Assembly (NCBI RefSeq): GCF_012999535.1
Contig: NZ_JABBWV010000001.1
Coordinates: forward strand, 558,001 to 622,000
DNA length: 64,000 bases
Direction of reading: 5' to 3'
Source of the DNA: Microbispora sp. H11081
GTDB lineage: Bacteria > Actinomycetota > Actinomycetes > Streptosporangiales > Streptosporangiaceae
Position numbers and translations under genes: made by a program. Positions 8,493-16,881 of this stretch are shown here, piece by piece (the stretch's first letter is position 1; each line of letters opens with the position of its first letter). The notes beneath the pieces were generated by a model. The model had not been told where the DNA came from, ran no database searches, and worked only from the letters and a program-made list of their open reading frames with translations.

Positions 8493-8726
8493 TCAGGTGA
8501 TCCGGGACAGCTCCCGGACCGTGCGGGCGAGGTGACGGGACAGCTCGGCGTCGATCCGGCCGGACTCGCCGGAGCCGAGGCCCACCGAGCCCTCGCCGAC
8601 GCCGGCCGATTCGAGGAGCACGGCCCGCAGCGCCGTCGGTGGCTCCGCCTGCCAGGCGGTCTGTCCGGCGGTGGCCTCCTCCGCGCCGTCCGGCAGCCGG
8701 CCGTCCCAAAATGAAATTGATTGCAA
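8493..8726 (-). CDS. Possible small hypothetical protein (77 aa), weak
   Basis: An open frame divergent from the TetR gene has strongly G/C-biased third positions over most of its length. No domain is recognised. The only ATG lies in AT-rich intergenic sequence inside the putative TetR operator, and the first seven codons look non-coding. The frame may therefore be a remnant, use another start, or not be expressed. The rest of 8358-8492 contains the lipA upstream region, with no further gene seen. Confidence 0.25.
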   Translation of the reverse strand: MQSISFWDGRLPDGAEEATAGQTAWQAEPPTALRAVLLESAGVGEGSVGLGSGESGRIDAELSRHLARTVRELSRIT

Positions 8727-8733
8727 GTTTGCA
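8722..8733. promoter_or_regulatory. Candidate TetR operator overlapping a leaderless promoter
   Basis: TGCAA-GT-TTGCA is a perfect 5-bp inverted repeat centred 19 bp before the TetR ATG. A -10-like TAGGGT (8735-8740) lies six bases before the ATG at 8747, which implies a leaderless transcript. The palindrome would then sit in the -35/-10 spacer, a classic place for autorepression. Confidence 0.45.
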
Positions 8734-8746
8734 GTAGGGTACAGAA

Positions 8747-9400
8747 ATGGCCGAAGGACTGCGGGAGCGCAAGAAGCGGCAGACCCGGCAGCGCATCACC
8801 GAGGTGGCGCTCGGGCTGTTCGTGGAGCGCGGATTCGACAACGTCACGATGGCCGAGGTCGCGCAGGCCGCCGAGGTGTCGGTGAACACCGTCTACAACT
8901 ACTTCCAGGCCAAAGAGGACCTCGTGCTCCCGCCCGAGGAGGCCTCACCCCGGAGGCTGGCCGACATCGTGCGGGAGCGTCCGCCGGGCCAGTCGGCGGC
9001 CGTCGCGGTGCTGGAGCGCCTGCGCGGGGAGATACACGGTCGCGAACGCGCGGTCGGGCTGAGCGCGGGATTCGGACGTGTGCTGGAGATGATGCGCGCC
9101 GCCCCCACGCTGACCGCCCGGCTGGAGGACCTCGGCCGCCGGATGACCGACGCCCTGGCGGTCACGCTGGCCGAGGAGACCGGCGCGGACGCCGGCGATC
9201 CGCTGCCGCGCGTGGTCGCCTGGCACATCGGCTGCCTCCACTCGCTGGTGTACGCCGAGATCGGGCGGCGTACGACGGCGGGGGAGAGCCCGGACACCAT
9301 CGCGGCCGCCGTGCTGGAGTTGCTCGACGTCGCCGAGAGCCTCCTGGGCGAGCAGGTCCGCGCCTATGCCGTACGAGAGGGACGACCGTGTTCAGAGTGA
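8747..9400 (+). CDS. TetR-family transcriptional regulator
   Basis: The 217-residue regulator has an N-terminal HTH domain (about 10-56) with RQRITEVALGLFVERGFDNVTMAEVAQAAEVSVNTVYNYF split across the three helices. A ligand-binding domain follows with a TetR_C-like region. No ribosome site precedes the ATG; a -10-like hexamer six bases upstream suggests leaderless expression. The gene overlaps the following DUF6204-like gene by 13 bp, so both are probably cotranscribed and perhaps coregulated. The ligand is unknown. Confidence 0.9.
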   Translation: MAEGLRERKKRQTRQRITEVALGLFVERGFDNVTMAEVAQAAEVSVNTVYNYFQAKEDLVLPPEEASPRRLADIVRERPPGQSAAVAVLERLRGEIHGRERAVGLSAGFGRVLEMMRAAPTLTARLEDLGRRMTDALAVTLAEETGADAGDPLPRVVAWHIGCLHSLVYAEIGRRTTAGESPDTIAAAVLELLDVAESLLGEQVRAYAVREGRPCSE

Positions 9401-9684
9401 CGATCAGAGGGAAGTTCAAGGGCCTCGACGACGTCGGCCGGGCCGCCGTGACGGCGGTGGGCGGCGCGGCCTACACCGAAGGCGGCTCGTTCACCCACGA
9501 CGCGAGCGTGTCCGCCTTCACCTTCCGCTGCCAGGTGCCCGCGGGGCCGGACGACGGCGAGGACGAGGCCGCGCTGGGAGCGATGGCCGCGCTGGACGCG
9601 CACGGGCACCCGTACGAGATTCTGCACGTGGCGGTGACCGACATGCGCCAGATCAAGATCCGCCGGAAGGGCCGCGGCGCGTAG
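9388..9684 (+). CDS. DUF6204-like small protein
   Basis: The 98-residue protein starts at GTG 9388, inside the end of the TetR gene, with GAGAGG seven bases upstream. It begins with a strand-rich FRVTIRGKFKGLDDVGRAAV and has GGSFTHDASVSAFTFRCQV and a final QIKIRRKGRG. This pattern matches small actinobacterial proteins of the DUF6204 type, which often sit beside TetR regulators. The function is unknown. The overlap with tetR suggests it is part of that regulator's own transcription unit. Confidence 0.7.
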   Translation: MFRVTIRGKFKGLDDVGRAAVTAVGGAAYTEGGSFTHDASVSAFTFRCQVPAGPDDGEDEAALGAMAALDAHGHPYEILHVAVTDMRQIKIRRKGRGA

Positions 9685-9687
9685 CCG

Positions 9688-10368
9688 TCAGGTGATGTCT
9701 TCCTCGTACAGGTCGTACGGCTCCTGGCCGAGAGCCTCGGCCAGGAGCTTGCCGGCGAACGGGATGACCTCGTCGACCGTGATCCGCCGGCCGGTCTCGG
9801 CCGACAGCGATGTGACGCCCGCGTCGTCGTCCCCGGTGATGCGGGTGTACCAGCTCAGGTCGTTGACGCAGTTGAGCGCGAACCCGTGCATGGTGACCCC
9901 GCCGGAGACCCGGATGCCGATCATGCCGAGCATGCGGTCAGGCAGCCCAAGCGCGGGATCGCCGGGCACCCACACCCCGCCGCGGCCCTCCACCCTGCGC
10001 GCGGTCAGCCCGAAGTCGGCGCAGACCTGGATGAGGACCTCCTCCAGCACCCGGACGTAGGAGACCACGTCGTCGATGCGGATGATCGGATAGCAGACGA
10101 GCTGCCCGGGACCATGCCAGGTGATCTTCCCGCCCCGGTCCACGTCGATGACGGGCGTGCCGTCGGCCGGCCGCTCGTGCGGCAGCGTCCGCTTGCCCGC
10201 GGTGTAGACGGGGGCGTGCTCCAGCACGAGACACAGGTCGGAGATCTCGCCGGCCACCCGCCGGGCGTGCAGCCGCCGCTGCAGGGTCCAGGCCTGCTCG
10301 TACGGCACGTCGACACCCAGGCGGACGATGGCCACGCCCTTCCCGTTCCCATCGTCCTTCACGTTCAC
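9688..10368 (-). CDS. lipB: LipB-like octanoyltransferase homologue lacking the Cys/Lys dyad
   Basis: This 226-residue protein is clearly LipB by sequence and position, with VLEHAPVYTAGKRTLP, RGGKITWHGPGQLVCYP, EGRGGVWV and TMHGFALNC. LipB transfers octanoate from ACP to lipoyl domains through a Cys/Lys dyad (Cys176 and Lys142 in M. tuberculosis). Here the Lys position reads Met (RMLGMIGIRV, where RKVAAIG-type sequence is usual). The usual xVPCGIADAGVTSL segment is shortened to ITGDDDAGVTSL, removing the Pro-Cys. The protein may be inactive, altered in substrate, or replaced elsewhere in the genome. The GTG overlaps the upstream stop (GTGA), so translation is coupled; an alternative GTG lies six bases downstream. 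Confidence 0.85.
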   Translation of the reverse strand: MNVKDDGNGKGVAIVRLGVDVPYEQAWTLQRRLHARRVAGEISDLCLVLEHAPVYTAGKRTLPHERPADGTPVIDVDRGGKITWHGPGQLVCYPIIRIDDVVSYVRVLEEVLIQVCADFGLTARRVEGRGGVWVPGDPALGLPDRMLGMIGIRVSGGVTMHGFALNCVNDLSWYTRITGDDDAGVTSLSAETGRRITVDEVIPFAGKLLAEALGQEPYDLYEEDIT

Positions 10369-11105
10369 AGCGTAGAGGTGAGCAGCCGGGGCTCGATACG
10401 CAGCTCCTTGACCGCGGCGCCGTCCCGCTCGATGCGGTAGGCGTAGCCCGCCGGGTCGATGGTCACGGCCTGGATGAACTCGGTGCCCACGTAGTGCAGC
10501 GCCACGCCCTCGTCGGCGGCGTACCCCTCGGGCAGCTCGCCCGAGGCGACCGACTCGTGCAGCAGCGCCCGCCGCTGGGGGTCGGAGTTGTAGTGGACGC
10601 CGCAGGAGTAAGGAAGCAGACCGAGGCCCTCTGCCCAGGGCCGCAGCCGCGGCCCGAACGAGTCGGTGTTGCCGCCCACGTGCCAGCACAGCGCGCCCGC
10701 GCTCTGCCCGGAAAGCACGATCCCCGACCGCCACGCCTCGGAGAACGCCTCGTCCAGGCCGTGCAGCCGCCACAGCGCGGCGAGGTTGGCGACGCTGCCG
10801 CCGCTCACGTAGATCGCGTCCTGCTCCAGGATCCACTCGCGGGGGTCCTCGACGTTCGGCATCGGGAAGACCGTGAGGTGGCTCACCTCCACGTCCCAGC
10901 GGGCGAACGCGCCGTACATCTTGAGCAGCCACTCGGCGTCGTCGCCCGTGGCGGTGGCGAGCAGGCCGAGCTTGGGCCGGTCCTGCCCGGTCAGGTCGAG
11001 GACGTAACGCAGCAGCGCGGTCGGCTCGATGAAGCCGTACCGCTCGGTCTGCCGGAACGACCCGCCCCCGATGGCGACGATGTGCGACTGCCCGATGCGG
11101 CTCAT
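10365..11105 (-). CDS. Peptidase E-like (S51 family) hydrolase
   Basis: This 246-residue protein resembles S51 peptidases (dipeptidase E/cyanophycinase superfamily). It has an AIGGGSF start, the strand KLGLLATATGDD, a VSGGSVANL segment, the nucleophile elbow SGQSAGALCWH (Ser within GxSAG) and later LGLLPYSCGVHYN with the His. These enzymes cleave Asp-X dipeptides or related isoaspartyl bonds. ATG 11103-11105 has GGGAG eight bases upstream; a GTG three codons earlier is possible. It is translationally coupled to the lipB-like gene, an unusual pairing. Confidence 0.85.
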   Translation of the reverse strand: MSRIGQSHIVAIGGGSFRQTERYGFIEPTALLRYVLDLTGQDRPKLGLLATATGDDAEWLLKMYGAFARWDVEVSHLTVFPMPNVEDPREWILEQDAIYVSGGSVANLAALWRLHGLDEAFSEAWRSGIVLSGQSAGALCWHVGGNTDSFGPRLRPWAEGLGLLPYSCGVHYNSDPQRRALLHESVASGELPEGYAADEGVALHYVGTEFIQAVTIDPAGYAYRIERDGAAVKELRIEPRLLTSTL

Positions 11106-11139
11106 GCCCACCACTCCCGTTCCCGGATCGAATGACTCC

Positions 11140-12039
11140 TTAGAGTACGGCGGACAGCGCCTCGCCGATGGTGGGATGGGCGAACCTGTGGCCCGCGTCG
11201 AGCAGCCGGCGGGGGAGCACCCGCTGCCCGGCGAGCAGGGCCTCCTCCGCGAACTCCCCGAGCGCCAGGCGCAGCGCGAAGCGCGGGGCGGGGACCGGCA
11301 TCGTCGGGCGCCGCAGCGCCTTCGCCAGCGCGGCCGTGTATTCGGCGTTGGTCACCGGCTCGGGAGCCGTCAGGTTCACCGGCCCGTCGAGGTCGTGCGC
11401 CAGCAGGAAGCGGGCCGCGTCCACCCAGTCGGGCAGCGAGATCCACGAGACGTACTGCCTGCCGTCGCCGAGCACCGCGCCCGCGCCCATCTTGAAGAGC
11501 GGCAGCATCCGGGCGAGCGCGCCGCCCCGGCCGCTGAGCACGACGCCTGACCGCATCAGCGACACCCGCAGGCCCGCCTCCGCGGCGGGCGCCGTCGCGG
11601 CCTCCCATTCGCGCACGAGACCGGCCAGGAAGCCCGTGCCCGACGGCGCGGACTCGTCCACGGCCCGGTCGCCGGTGTCGCCGTAGAAGCCGATCGCGGA
11701 GGAGGACAGCAGCACCCGCGGTCCCCGCTCGGCGCGGGCCAGCGCCTCCGCGAGGGTGCGGGTGCCGCTGACGCGGCTGTCCACCAGCTCCCGCTTGTAC
11801 GCCTCCGACCACCGGCGGTCGCCGATCCCGGCGCCGGCCAGGTGGACGACGGCGTCCGCGCCCTCCAGGGCCCCGGGGTCGAGCACCCCGTTCGCCGGGT
11901 CCCAGAAGCGCTCGTCAGGCCCGGAGGGAGGGCGTCGCACCAGCCGGCGCACCTCGTGCCCGTCGGCCCGCAGCGCGTCGGCCAGGGCCGTTCCGAGCAG
12001 TCCCGAGGAGCCCGTCACCACTGTCGTCATCGTGTTCAC
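11140..12039 (-). CDS. TIGR01777-family NAD(P)-dependent epimerase
   Basis: The 299-residue protein is an extended SDR of the TIGR01777 family. The N-terminal VTGSSGLLGTALADAL binds nucleotide. VVHLAGAGIGDRRW and SSSAIGFYGDTGDRAVDE follow; the usual catalytic YxxxK is not conserved in this family. A DUF1731 C-terminal region closes the protein, with LLDAGHRFAHPTIGEAL. The natural substrate is unknown. Its position between lipB and sucB is conserved in actinobacteria. Either GTG 12037-12039 or ATG 12028-12030 may be the start; neither has a clear ribosome site. Confidence 0.9.
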   Translation of the reverse strand: MNTMTTVVTGSSGLLGTALADALRADGHEVRRLVRRPPSGPDERFWDPANGVLDPGALEGADAVVHLAGAGIGDRRWSEAYKRELVDSRVSGTRTLAEALARAERGPRVLLSSSAIGFYGDTGDRAVDESAPSGTGFLAGLVREWEAATAPAAEAGLRVSLMRSGVVLSGRGGALARMLPLFKMGAGAVLGDGRQYVSWISLPDWVDAARFLLAHDLDGPVNLTAPEPVTNAEYTAALAKALRRPTMPVPAPRFALRLALGEFAEEALLAGQRVLPRRLLDAGHRFAHPTIGEALSAVL

Positions 12040-12134
12040 GTATGGATCATTACCCGCGGAAGGAGCGGTCGCGCGGCGCGCGGGCCCTTCGGGGGCCGCC
12101 GCACCCGCACCCCGGCCCGGGCCGGAGACGGCGA

Positions 12135-12164
12135 GGGCCGCCCCGCGAAAGCGCGGGACGGCCC
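12135..12164 (-). terminator. Intrinsic terminator-like hairpin after sucB
   Basis: GGGCCG-C-CCCGCG, loop AAAG, CGCGGG-A-CGGCCC forms two 6-bp stems separated by one mismatch. It lies between sucB and the TIGR01777 gene, both on the minus strand. No T-run follows, as is common in high-GC actinobacteria. Confidence 0.55.
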
Positions 12165-12207
12165 CGTGGCGTCCGGGCGTACGGCTCGCGCCGCGGCCCT
12201 GGTGCGG

Positions 12208-13698
12208 CTACGCCAGGCCGAGCTGGGCCTCGAAGCGGCCCTCCTCCAGACGGTGCTTGATCGTCGTGAGGAAGCGGGCGGCGTCGGCCCCGTCGACCAG
12301 GCGGTGGTCGTAGCTGAGCGCGAGGTACACCATCGAGCGGACCGCGATGACCTCGCCCTCCGGGGTGTCCACGACGACCGGGCGCTTGACGACCGCGCCG
12401 GTGCCCAGCATGCCGACCTGCGGCTGGTTGAGGATCGGCGTGTCGAACAGCGCGCCCCGGCTGCCGGTGTTGGTCAGCGTGAACGTGCCGCCGGTGATCT
12501 CGTCCGGGCTCACCTTGTTGGTGCGGGTGCGCTCGGCCAGGTCGGCGATCTTGCGGGCGAGCCCGGCGATGTTGAGGTCGCCCGCGTTCTTGATCACCGG
12601 GACGAGCAGGCCGCGCTCGGTGTCGGTCGCGAAGCCGAGGTGCTCGACGTCGAAGTAGGTGACCTCGTTGGTCTCGCTGTTGATCGTCGCGTTCAGCTTC
12701 GGGTGCTGCTTGAGCGCCTCCACCGCGGCGATCGCGAAGAACGGCATGAACGACAGCTTGACGCCCTCGCGCCGCAGGAACTCGCCCTTGGCCCGGTCGC
12801 GCAGGCGCGCGATGCGGGTGACGTCGACCTCGACGACCGTGGTGAGCTGGGCCGAGACCTGCAGCGACTCCACCATGCGCTTGGCGATGGTCTGCCGCAG
12901 GCGCGACATCTTCTCCGTACGGCCGCGCAGCGTGGTGTCCACCCGCACCTCCGACGCGGCGGGCGCCGCGGCGGCGGGGGCGGCGGGCGCCTGGGCGGGA
13001 GCGGGCGCGGCCTGGGGAGCGGCCGCCGGAGCGGCGGCAGCGGCGGCCTGCTCGCGCTGGACGCGGGCGGCCTCGATCACGTCCTGCTTGCGGATCCGGC
13101 CGCCGACGCCGGTGCCGGTCAGCGCGTCGAGGTCGACGCCGTGCTCCGCCGCGAGCTTGCGGACCAGCGGCGTGACGTACGGGCTCTCACCGGACGACGG
13201 CAGCGGGGTCGGCTCGCTCGGCTGCGCGGCCGGGGCGGGCGCCTGCGGCTGCGGAGCGGGGGCCTGCTGGGCCGGGGCGGGCGCCGGCGGCGGCGTCACC
13301 ACGGCGGGCGCGGGCTGCGGGATCGACGAGATCGGCGCCGCGGGCTGGGCGGGCGCGGGCTCGGGCGCCGCCGCCTGCGCGGGGGCCGGGGCGGGCTCGG
13401 GCTCGGGCTGCGGGGCGGGAGCCGGAGCGGCGGGCTCCGGGGCGGCCGGAGCGGCGCCGGCCTCGGAGTCGATCAGGGCGAGCTCCGCGCCGACCTCGAC
13501 CGTCTCGTCCTCGGCCACAATGATCTTGGTCAGGTAGCCCGCGGACGGCGAAGGGATCTCGGTGTCGACCTTGTCGGTCGACACCTCGAGGAGCGGCTCG
13601 TCGGCCTCGACGCGGTCGCCTTCGTTCTTCAGCCAGCGGGTGACGGTGCCCTCGGTAACGCTCTCGCCGAGCTGGGGCATGGTTACGGAGACCGGCAT
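12208..13698 (-). CDS. sucB: 2-oxoglutarate dehydrogenase E2, dihydrolipoyl acyltransferase
   Basis: The 496-residue E2 protein transfers succinyl or acyl groups from lipoate to CoA. It has one N-terminal lipoyl domain with the modified lysine in [10 protein letters not shown] (about 38-47), a long Ala-Pro-Gln linker (about 85-190), a peripheral subunit-binding domain ([19 protein letters not shown]), and a catalytic domain ending in the active-site motif [14 protein letters not shown]. Many actinobacterial homologues have two or three lipoyl domains, so one is at the low end. It is followed 34 bp away by lpdA on the upstream side, making an E2-E3 operon. The paralogue choice (2-oxoglutarate versus pyruvate) follows synteny with DlaT/SucB. 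Confidence 0.94.
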   Translation of the reverse strand: MPVSVTMPQLGESVTEGTVTRWLKNEGDRVEADEPLLEVSTDKVDTEIPSPSAGYLTKIIVAEDETVEVGAELALIDSEAGAAPAAPEPAAPAPAPQPEPEPAPAPAQAAAPEPAPAQPAAPISSIPQPAPAVVTPPPAPAPAQQAPAPQPQAPAPAAQPSEPTPLPSSGESPYVTPLVRKLAAEHGVDLDALTGTGVGGRIRKQDVIEAARVQREQAAAAAAPAAAPQAAPAPAQAPAAPAAAAPAASEVRVDTTLRGRTEKMSRLRQTIAKRMVESLQVSAQLTTVVEVDVTRIARLRDRAKGEFLRREGVKLSFMPFFAIAAVEALKQHPKLNATINSETNEVTYFDVEHLGFATDTERGLLVPVIKNAGDLNIAGLARKIADLAERTRTNKVSPDEITGGTFTLTNTGSRGALFDTPILNQPQVGMLGTGAVVKRPVVVDTPEGEVIAVRSMVYLALSYDHRLVDGADAARFLTTIKHRLEEGRFEAQLGLA

Positions 13699-13732
13699 GG
13701 TGTTGTCTTCTCTCGCGTTCGCTAGGAGGGCT

Positions 13733-15112
13733 TCAGTTGTGGACGTGCAGCGGCTTGCCGGCCAGGGCCAGCATCGCCTCGCCGAGGGCCTCGGACTGGG
13801 TCGGGTGCGGGTGGATCAGCTGGGCGACGTCGGTGGCCGTGGCCTCCCAGTTGAAGATCAGCTGGGCCTCGGCGATCAGTTCGCCCACCCGGCTGCCCAC
13901 CATGTGGACGCCGAGCACCCGGCCGTCGCGCTCGGCGACGACCTTGACCTCGCCCTGGGTCTGCAGGATCTTGCTCCTGCCGTTGCCCGCGAGGTTGTAG
14001 CTCAGCTCGACGACGTCGTGACCGCGCTCGCGGGCGACCGACGTGGCGACGCCCACCGAAGCGACCTCGGGCTCCGAGTAGGTGATGCGCGGCACCCCGT
14101 CGTAGTCGATCGGCACCGGGTTGAGCCCCGCGATGTGCTCGGCGACCAGGATGCCCTCGGCGAAGCCGACGTGGGCGAGCTGCAGCGTGGGGATGAGGTC
14201 GCCCACGGCGTAGACGCCGGGGACGCTCGTCTGGCAGAACTCGTTGACGAGGACGTAGCCGCGCTCCATGGAGACGCCGTTCTCCTCGAAGCCGAGGCCG
14301 GCCGAGACCGGCCCGCGTCCGACGGCGACGAGCATGATCTCGGCGTCGAGGGTCTTGCCGTTCTCCAGCGAGACGACGACCCCGGTGTCGGTGGTCTTGA
14401 CGCTCTCGAACCGGGTGCCCAGCTCGTACTTGATCCCGCGGCGGCGGAAGGCGCGCTCCAGCAGCTTGGAGCTGGACTCGTCCTCAAGCGGCAGCAGGTG
14501 CGGCAGCGCCTCGACGATCGTCACCTCGGCGCCGAACGAGCGCCACACGCTGGCGAACTCGACGCCGATGACGCCGCCGCCCAGGATGACGACAGAGGAC
14601 GGGATCCGGTCGAGGACCAGCGCGTGGTCGCTGCTGATCACCTTCTCGCCGTCGATGTCCAGGCCGGGCAGCGACTTCGGCACCGAGCCGGTCGCCAGCA
14701 CGACGTTGCGGCCCTCGTACACCTGGTCGCCGACCACGACGCGGTTGGGGCCGGCCAGGCGGCCCTCACCCTCGACCACAGTGATCTTCTTGCTCTTGAT
14801 CAGCCCTGCCAGGCCCTTGTAGAGGCCGCCGATCACCTTGTCCTTGTACGAGTGGACGGCGGGGACGTCGATGCCCTCCAGACGGGTCCGGACGCCGAAC
14901 GACTCGCTCTCACGGGCCTGGTCCGCCAGTTCGGCCGCGTGCAGCAGCGCCTTGGTGGGAATGCAGCCGCGGTGCAGACAGGTGCCCCCGACCTTGTCCT
15001 TCTCGATGAGGACGACGTTCATGCCGAGTTCGGCCGCCCGCAGGGCACAGGCGTACCCACCGCTACCGCCACCTAGGACGACGATGTCATAGGGGCCGCT
15101 GCCATCAGCCAC
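13733..15112 (-). CDS. lpdA: Dihydrolipoyl dehydrogenase (E3)
   Basis: This 459-residue flavoprotein reoxidises dihydrolipoamide with NAD+. It has the FAD motif [18 protein letters not shown], the redox disulfide [15 protein letters not shown], the NAD motif [16 protein letters not shown], the FAD-binding AVGDL segment and the C-terminal active-site HPHPTQSE. The start is GTG 15110-15112 with AGGAG seven bases upstream; longer upstream reading frame is unlikely to be translated. It sits directly upstream of sucB on the same strand, so it feeds the same 2-oxo-acid dehydrogenase complexes. Confidence 0.97.
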   Translation of the reverse strand: MADGSGPYDIVVLGGGSGGYACALRAAELGMNVVLIEKDKVGGTCLHRGCIPTKALLHAAELADQARESESFGVRTRLEGIDVPAVHSYKDKVIGGLYKGLAGLIKSKKITVVEGEGRLAGPNRVVVGDQVYEGRNVVLATGSVPKSLPGLDIDGEKVISSDHALVLDRIPSSVVILGGGVIGVEFASVWRSFGAEVTIVEALPHLLPLEDESSSKLLERAFRRRGIKYELGTRFESVKTTDTGVVVSLENGKTLDAEIMLVAVGRGPVSAGLGFEENGVSMERGYVLVNEFCQTSVPGVYAVGDLIPTLQLAHVGFAEGILVAEHIAGLNPVPIDYDGVPRITYSEPEVASVGVATSVARERGHDVVELSYNLAGNGRSKILQTQGEVKVVAERDGRVLGVHMVGSRVGELIAEAQLIFNWEATATDVAQLIHPHPTQSEALGEAMLALAGKPLHVHN

Positions 15113-15235
15113 TGGAATGCTCCTTGGTCGTTTTCGCACCGCCGGAAGGATCCGGCAGCATCCTTTCACTTGTCCCGGAAGATCGTGGCCCCGGGCCCGG
15201 GCCCGGTGGGCGCGGCGACACGGGGCCGTCCTCCG

Positions 15236-16744
15236 TTAAACAGTCCGCGTGGACGCGCCGTTCCCCGCGTAGTGCTCCGCGACCGCCACGAGCGTGCGGG
15301 TGATCGCGCCGGTGCCGCCCTTGGGGGTGTAGCCGTGCGGCTCGCCCTTGTTGAACGCCGGGCCCGCCATGTCGATGTGCGCCCACCGGACGCCCTCGGG
15401 CACGAACTCGCGCAGGAAGATGCCCGCGGCGAGCATGCTGCCCCACCGCTCGGGCTGGAGGTTGGCGATGTCGGCGACCGCGGAGTCGAGCCCCTTGCGC
15501 AGTTCGGCGGGCAGTGGCATGCCCCAGGCGCCCTCGCCCTGCTCGCCGGCGATGCGGACGACCTCCTCGCGCAGGGCGTCGTCGTTGGACATCACACCGG
15601 CCGTACGCCAGCCGAGCGCGACGATCTGGGCCCCTGTCAGGGTGGCCACGTCGATGATCACGTCGGGCTCGTCCTGTATGGCGCGGGCGATGCCGTCGAC
15701 CAGCACCAGGCGGCCCTCGGCGTCGGTGTCGAGCACCTCGACCGTCTTGCCGCTGTAGGTGCGCAGGACGTCGGAGGGGCGCTGGGCGCTTCCCGAGGGC
15801 ATGTTCTCCGCCAGGCAGAGATAGCCGACCGCGTTCACGGGCAGGCCCAGCCGGGCGATCGCGACGAGCGCGCCGAACACGGCTCCCGCGCCGCCCATGT
15901 CGGACTTCATCCAGTCCATGGAGGCGGCAGGCTTGAGCGACAGGCCGCCGGAGTCGAACGTGATGCCCTTGCCGACGAAGGCGACCTTCTTGGTGGCCTC
16001 GGGATGGCTGTAGGCGACGCGCACCAGGCGCGGCGGATTCACGGAGCCCTGGCCGACGCCGACGATGCCGCCGTAGCCGTCCTCCTTGAGCGCGACCTCG
16101 TCCAGCACCTCCACGGAAAGGCCCGTCCCGCCGCCGGTCTCCTGGACGATCTCGGCGAAGCGCGCCGGCCACAGGTCGGACGGAGGCGTGTTCACCAGGT
16201 CGCGCACGAGGGTGACGGCGTCGGCGAGCGTCGCCGCGCGGGCGACGGCCTCCTCGGCCCCGGCCGCGCCGGACAGGACGGCCAGCTCGCCGACCGGTTC
16301 CTTGCGGTCGCCGGTGGTGCGGTACCGCGTGAAGCCGTAGGCGCCGAGCAGGCCGCCCAGCGCGACGGCCTCCGCCTCGGCGGCGGTACGCGCGGGCAGG
16401 GCGAGCGCGGCGGACGCGGTGCCCGCGAGGGAGCGGACGGCGGCTCCGGCCGCGCGGCGCAGGGTCTCGGGATCGTAGTCGCCTTCGGGCGCGTCACCGA
16501 GCCCCACCACGACGGCGACGGGCGCGGGCAGCGCACCGAAGGTCGGGATCTTGGCGACTTCTTCGGGCTTGCCGGCGAACCCCATCGTGGTGAGGATCGC
16601 GGCGAGTCGTCCGTCCAGTGCCTGGTCGAGGCCTTCGCCGCCGGGGGCGGGACGGGGACCTTCCGGGGTCGTGTGGACGCCGATTATGAGAGCTGCGGTC
16701 TCGACGGAGACCGCGTCAGATGCGTTGATGCGCACTGTGGTCAC
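15236..16744 (-). CDS. pepA: Leucyl aminopeptidase (M17)
   Basis: The 502-residue cytosolic aminopeptidase has a variable N-terminal macro-like domain (1-170) and a C-terminal M17 catalytic domain. Metal and catalytic residues are visible in VGKGITFDSGGLSLKP, the K-S-D-M-G-G segment and the signature DTDAEGRLVLVD; ITG-type residues continue in DVATLTGAQ. It hydrolyses N-terminal residues in peptide turnover. The GTG start at 16742-16744 is followed by TTVRI. Its position upstream of lpdA on the same strand is conserved across actinobacteria (PepB/PepA next to DlaT). Confidence 0.96.
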   Translation of the reverse strand: MTTVRINASDAVSVETAALIIGVHTTPEGPRPAPGGEGLDQALDGRLAAILTTMGFAGKPEEVAKIPTFGALPAPVAVVVGLGDAPEGDYDPETLRRAAGAAVRSLAGTASAALALPARTAAEAEAVALGGLLGAYGFTRYRTTGDRKEPVGELAVLSGAAGAEEAVARAATLADAVTLVRDLVNTPPSDLWPARFAEIVQETGGGTGLSVEVLDEVALKEDGYGGIVGVGQGSVNPPRLVRVAYSHPEATKKVAFVGKGITFDSGGLSLKPAASMDWMKSDMGGAGAVFGALVAIARLGLPVNAVGYLCLAENMPSGSAQRPSDVLRTYSGKTVEVLDTDAEGRLVLVDGIARAIQDEPDVIIDVATLTGAQIVALGWRTAGVMSNDDALREEVVRIAGEQGEGAWGMPLPAELRKGLDSAVADIANLQPERWGSMLAAGIFLREFVPEGVRWAHIDMAGPAFNKGEPHGYTPKGGTGAITRTLVAVAEHYAGNGASTRTV

Positions 16745-16814
16745 GTGAGCCGATGCTAGCTGGGCTTACTCGGCTACGCATAAACGAGGGTCATCCTACC
16801 TATCGGCGGTCCGG

Positions 16815-16839
16815 ATGGTGCCAATGAAGCTAGCACCAT
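16815..16839. promoter_or_regulatory. GntR operator palindrome I
   Basis: ATGGTGCCA-N7-TAGCACCAT is a near-perfect 9-bp inverted repeat with a 7-bp spacer. It lies 41-65 bp before the GntR ATG. It matches palindrome II in both arm sequence and spacer length, which marks it as a real binding site for a dimeric protein. Confidence 0.65.
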
Positions 16840-16856
16840 AGCCACATATCGGATAA

Positions 16857-16881
16857 ATGGTGCTAATGTGAATAGCATCAT
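16857..16881. promoter_or_regulatory. GntR operator palindrome II, overlapping the start codon
   Basis: ATGGTGCTA-N7-TAGCATCAT repeats the arms of palindrome I with 42 bp between equivalent bases, about four helical turns. It covers the GntR start region itself. The outer pair TAGCACCAT (16831) and ATGGTGCTA (16857) also form a perfect inverted repeat. This fits cooperative autorepression by a GntR/YtrA-type regulator. Confidence 0.65.

Noticed and set aside
12208-13698. Multiple lipoyl domains in SucB
   Set aside because: Only one DKV lipoyl-lysine motif is present; the rest of the N-terminal half is an Ala/Pro linker.
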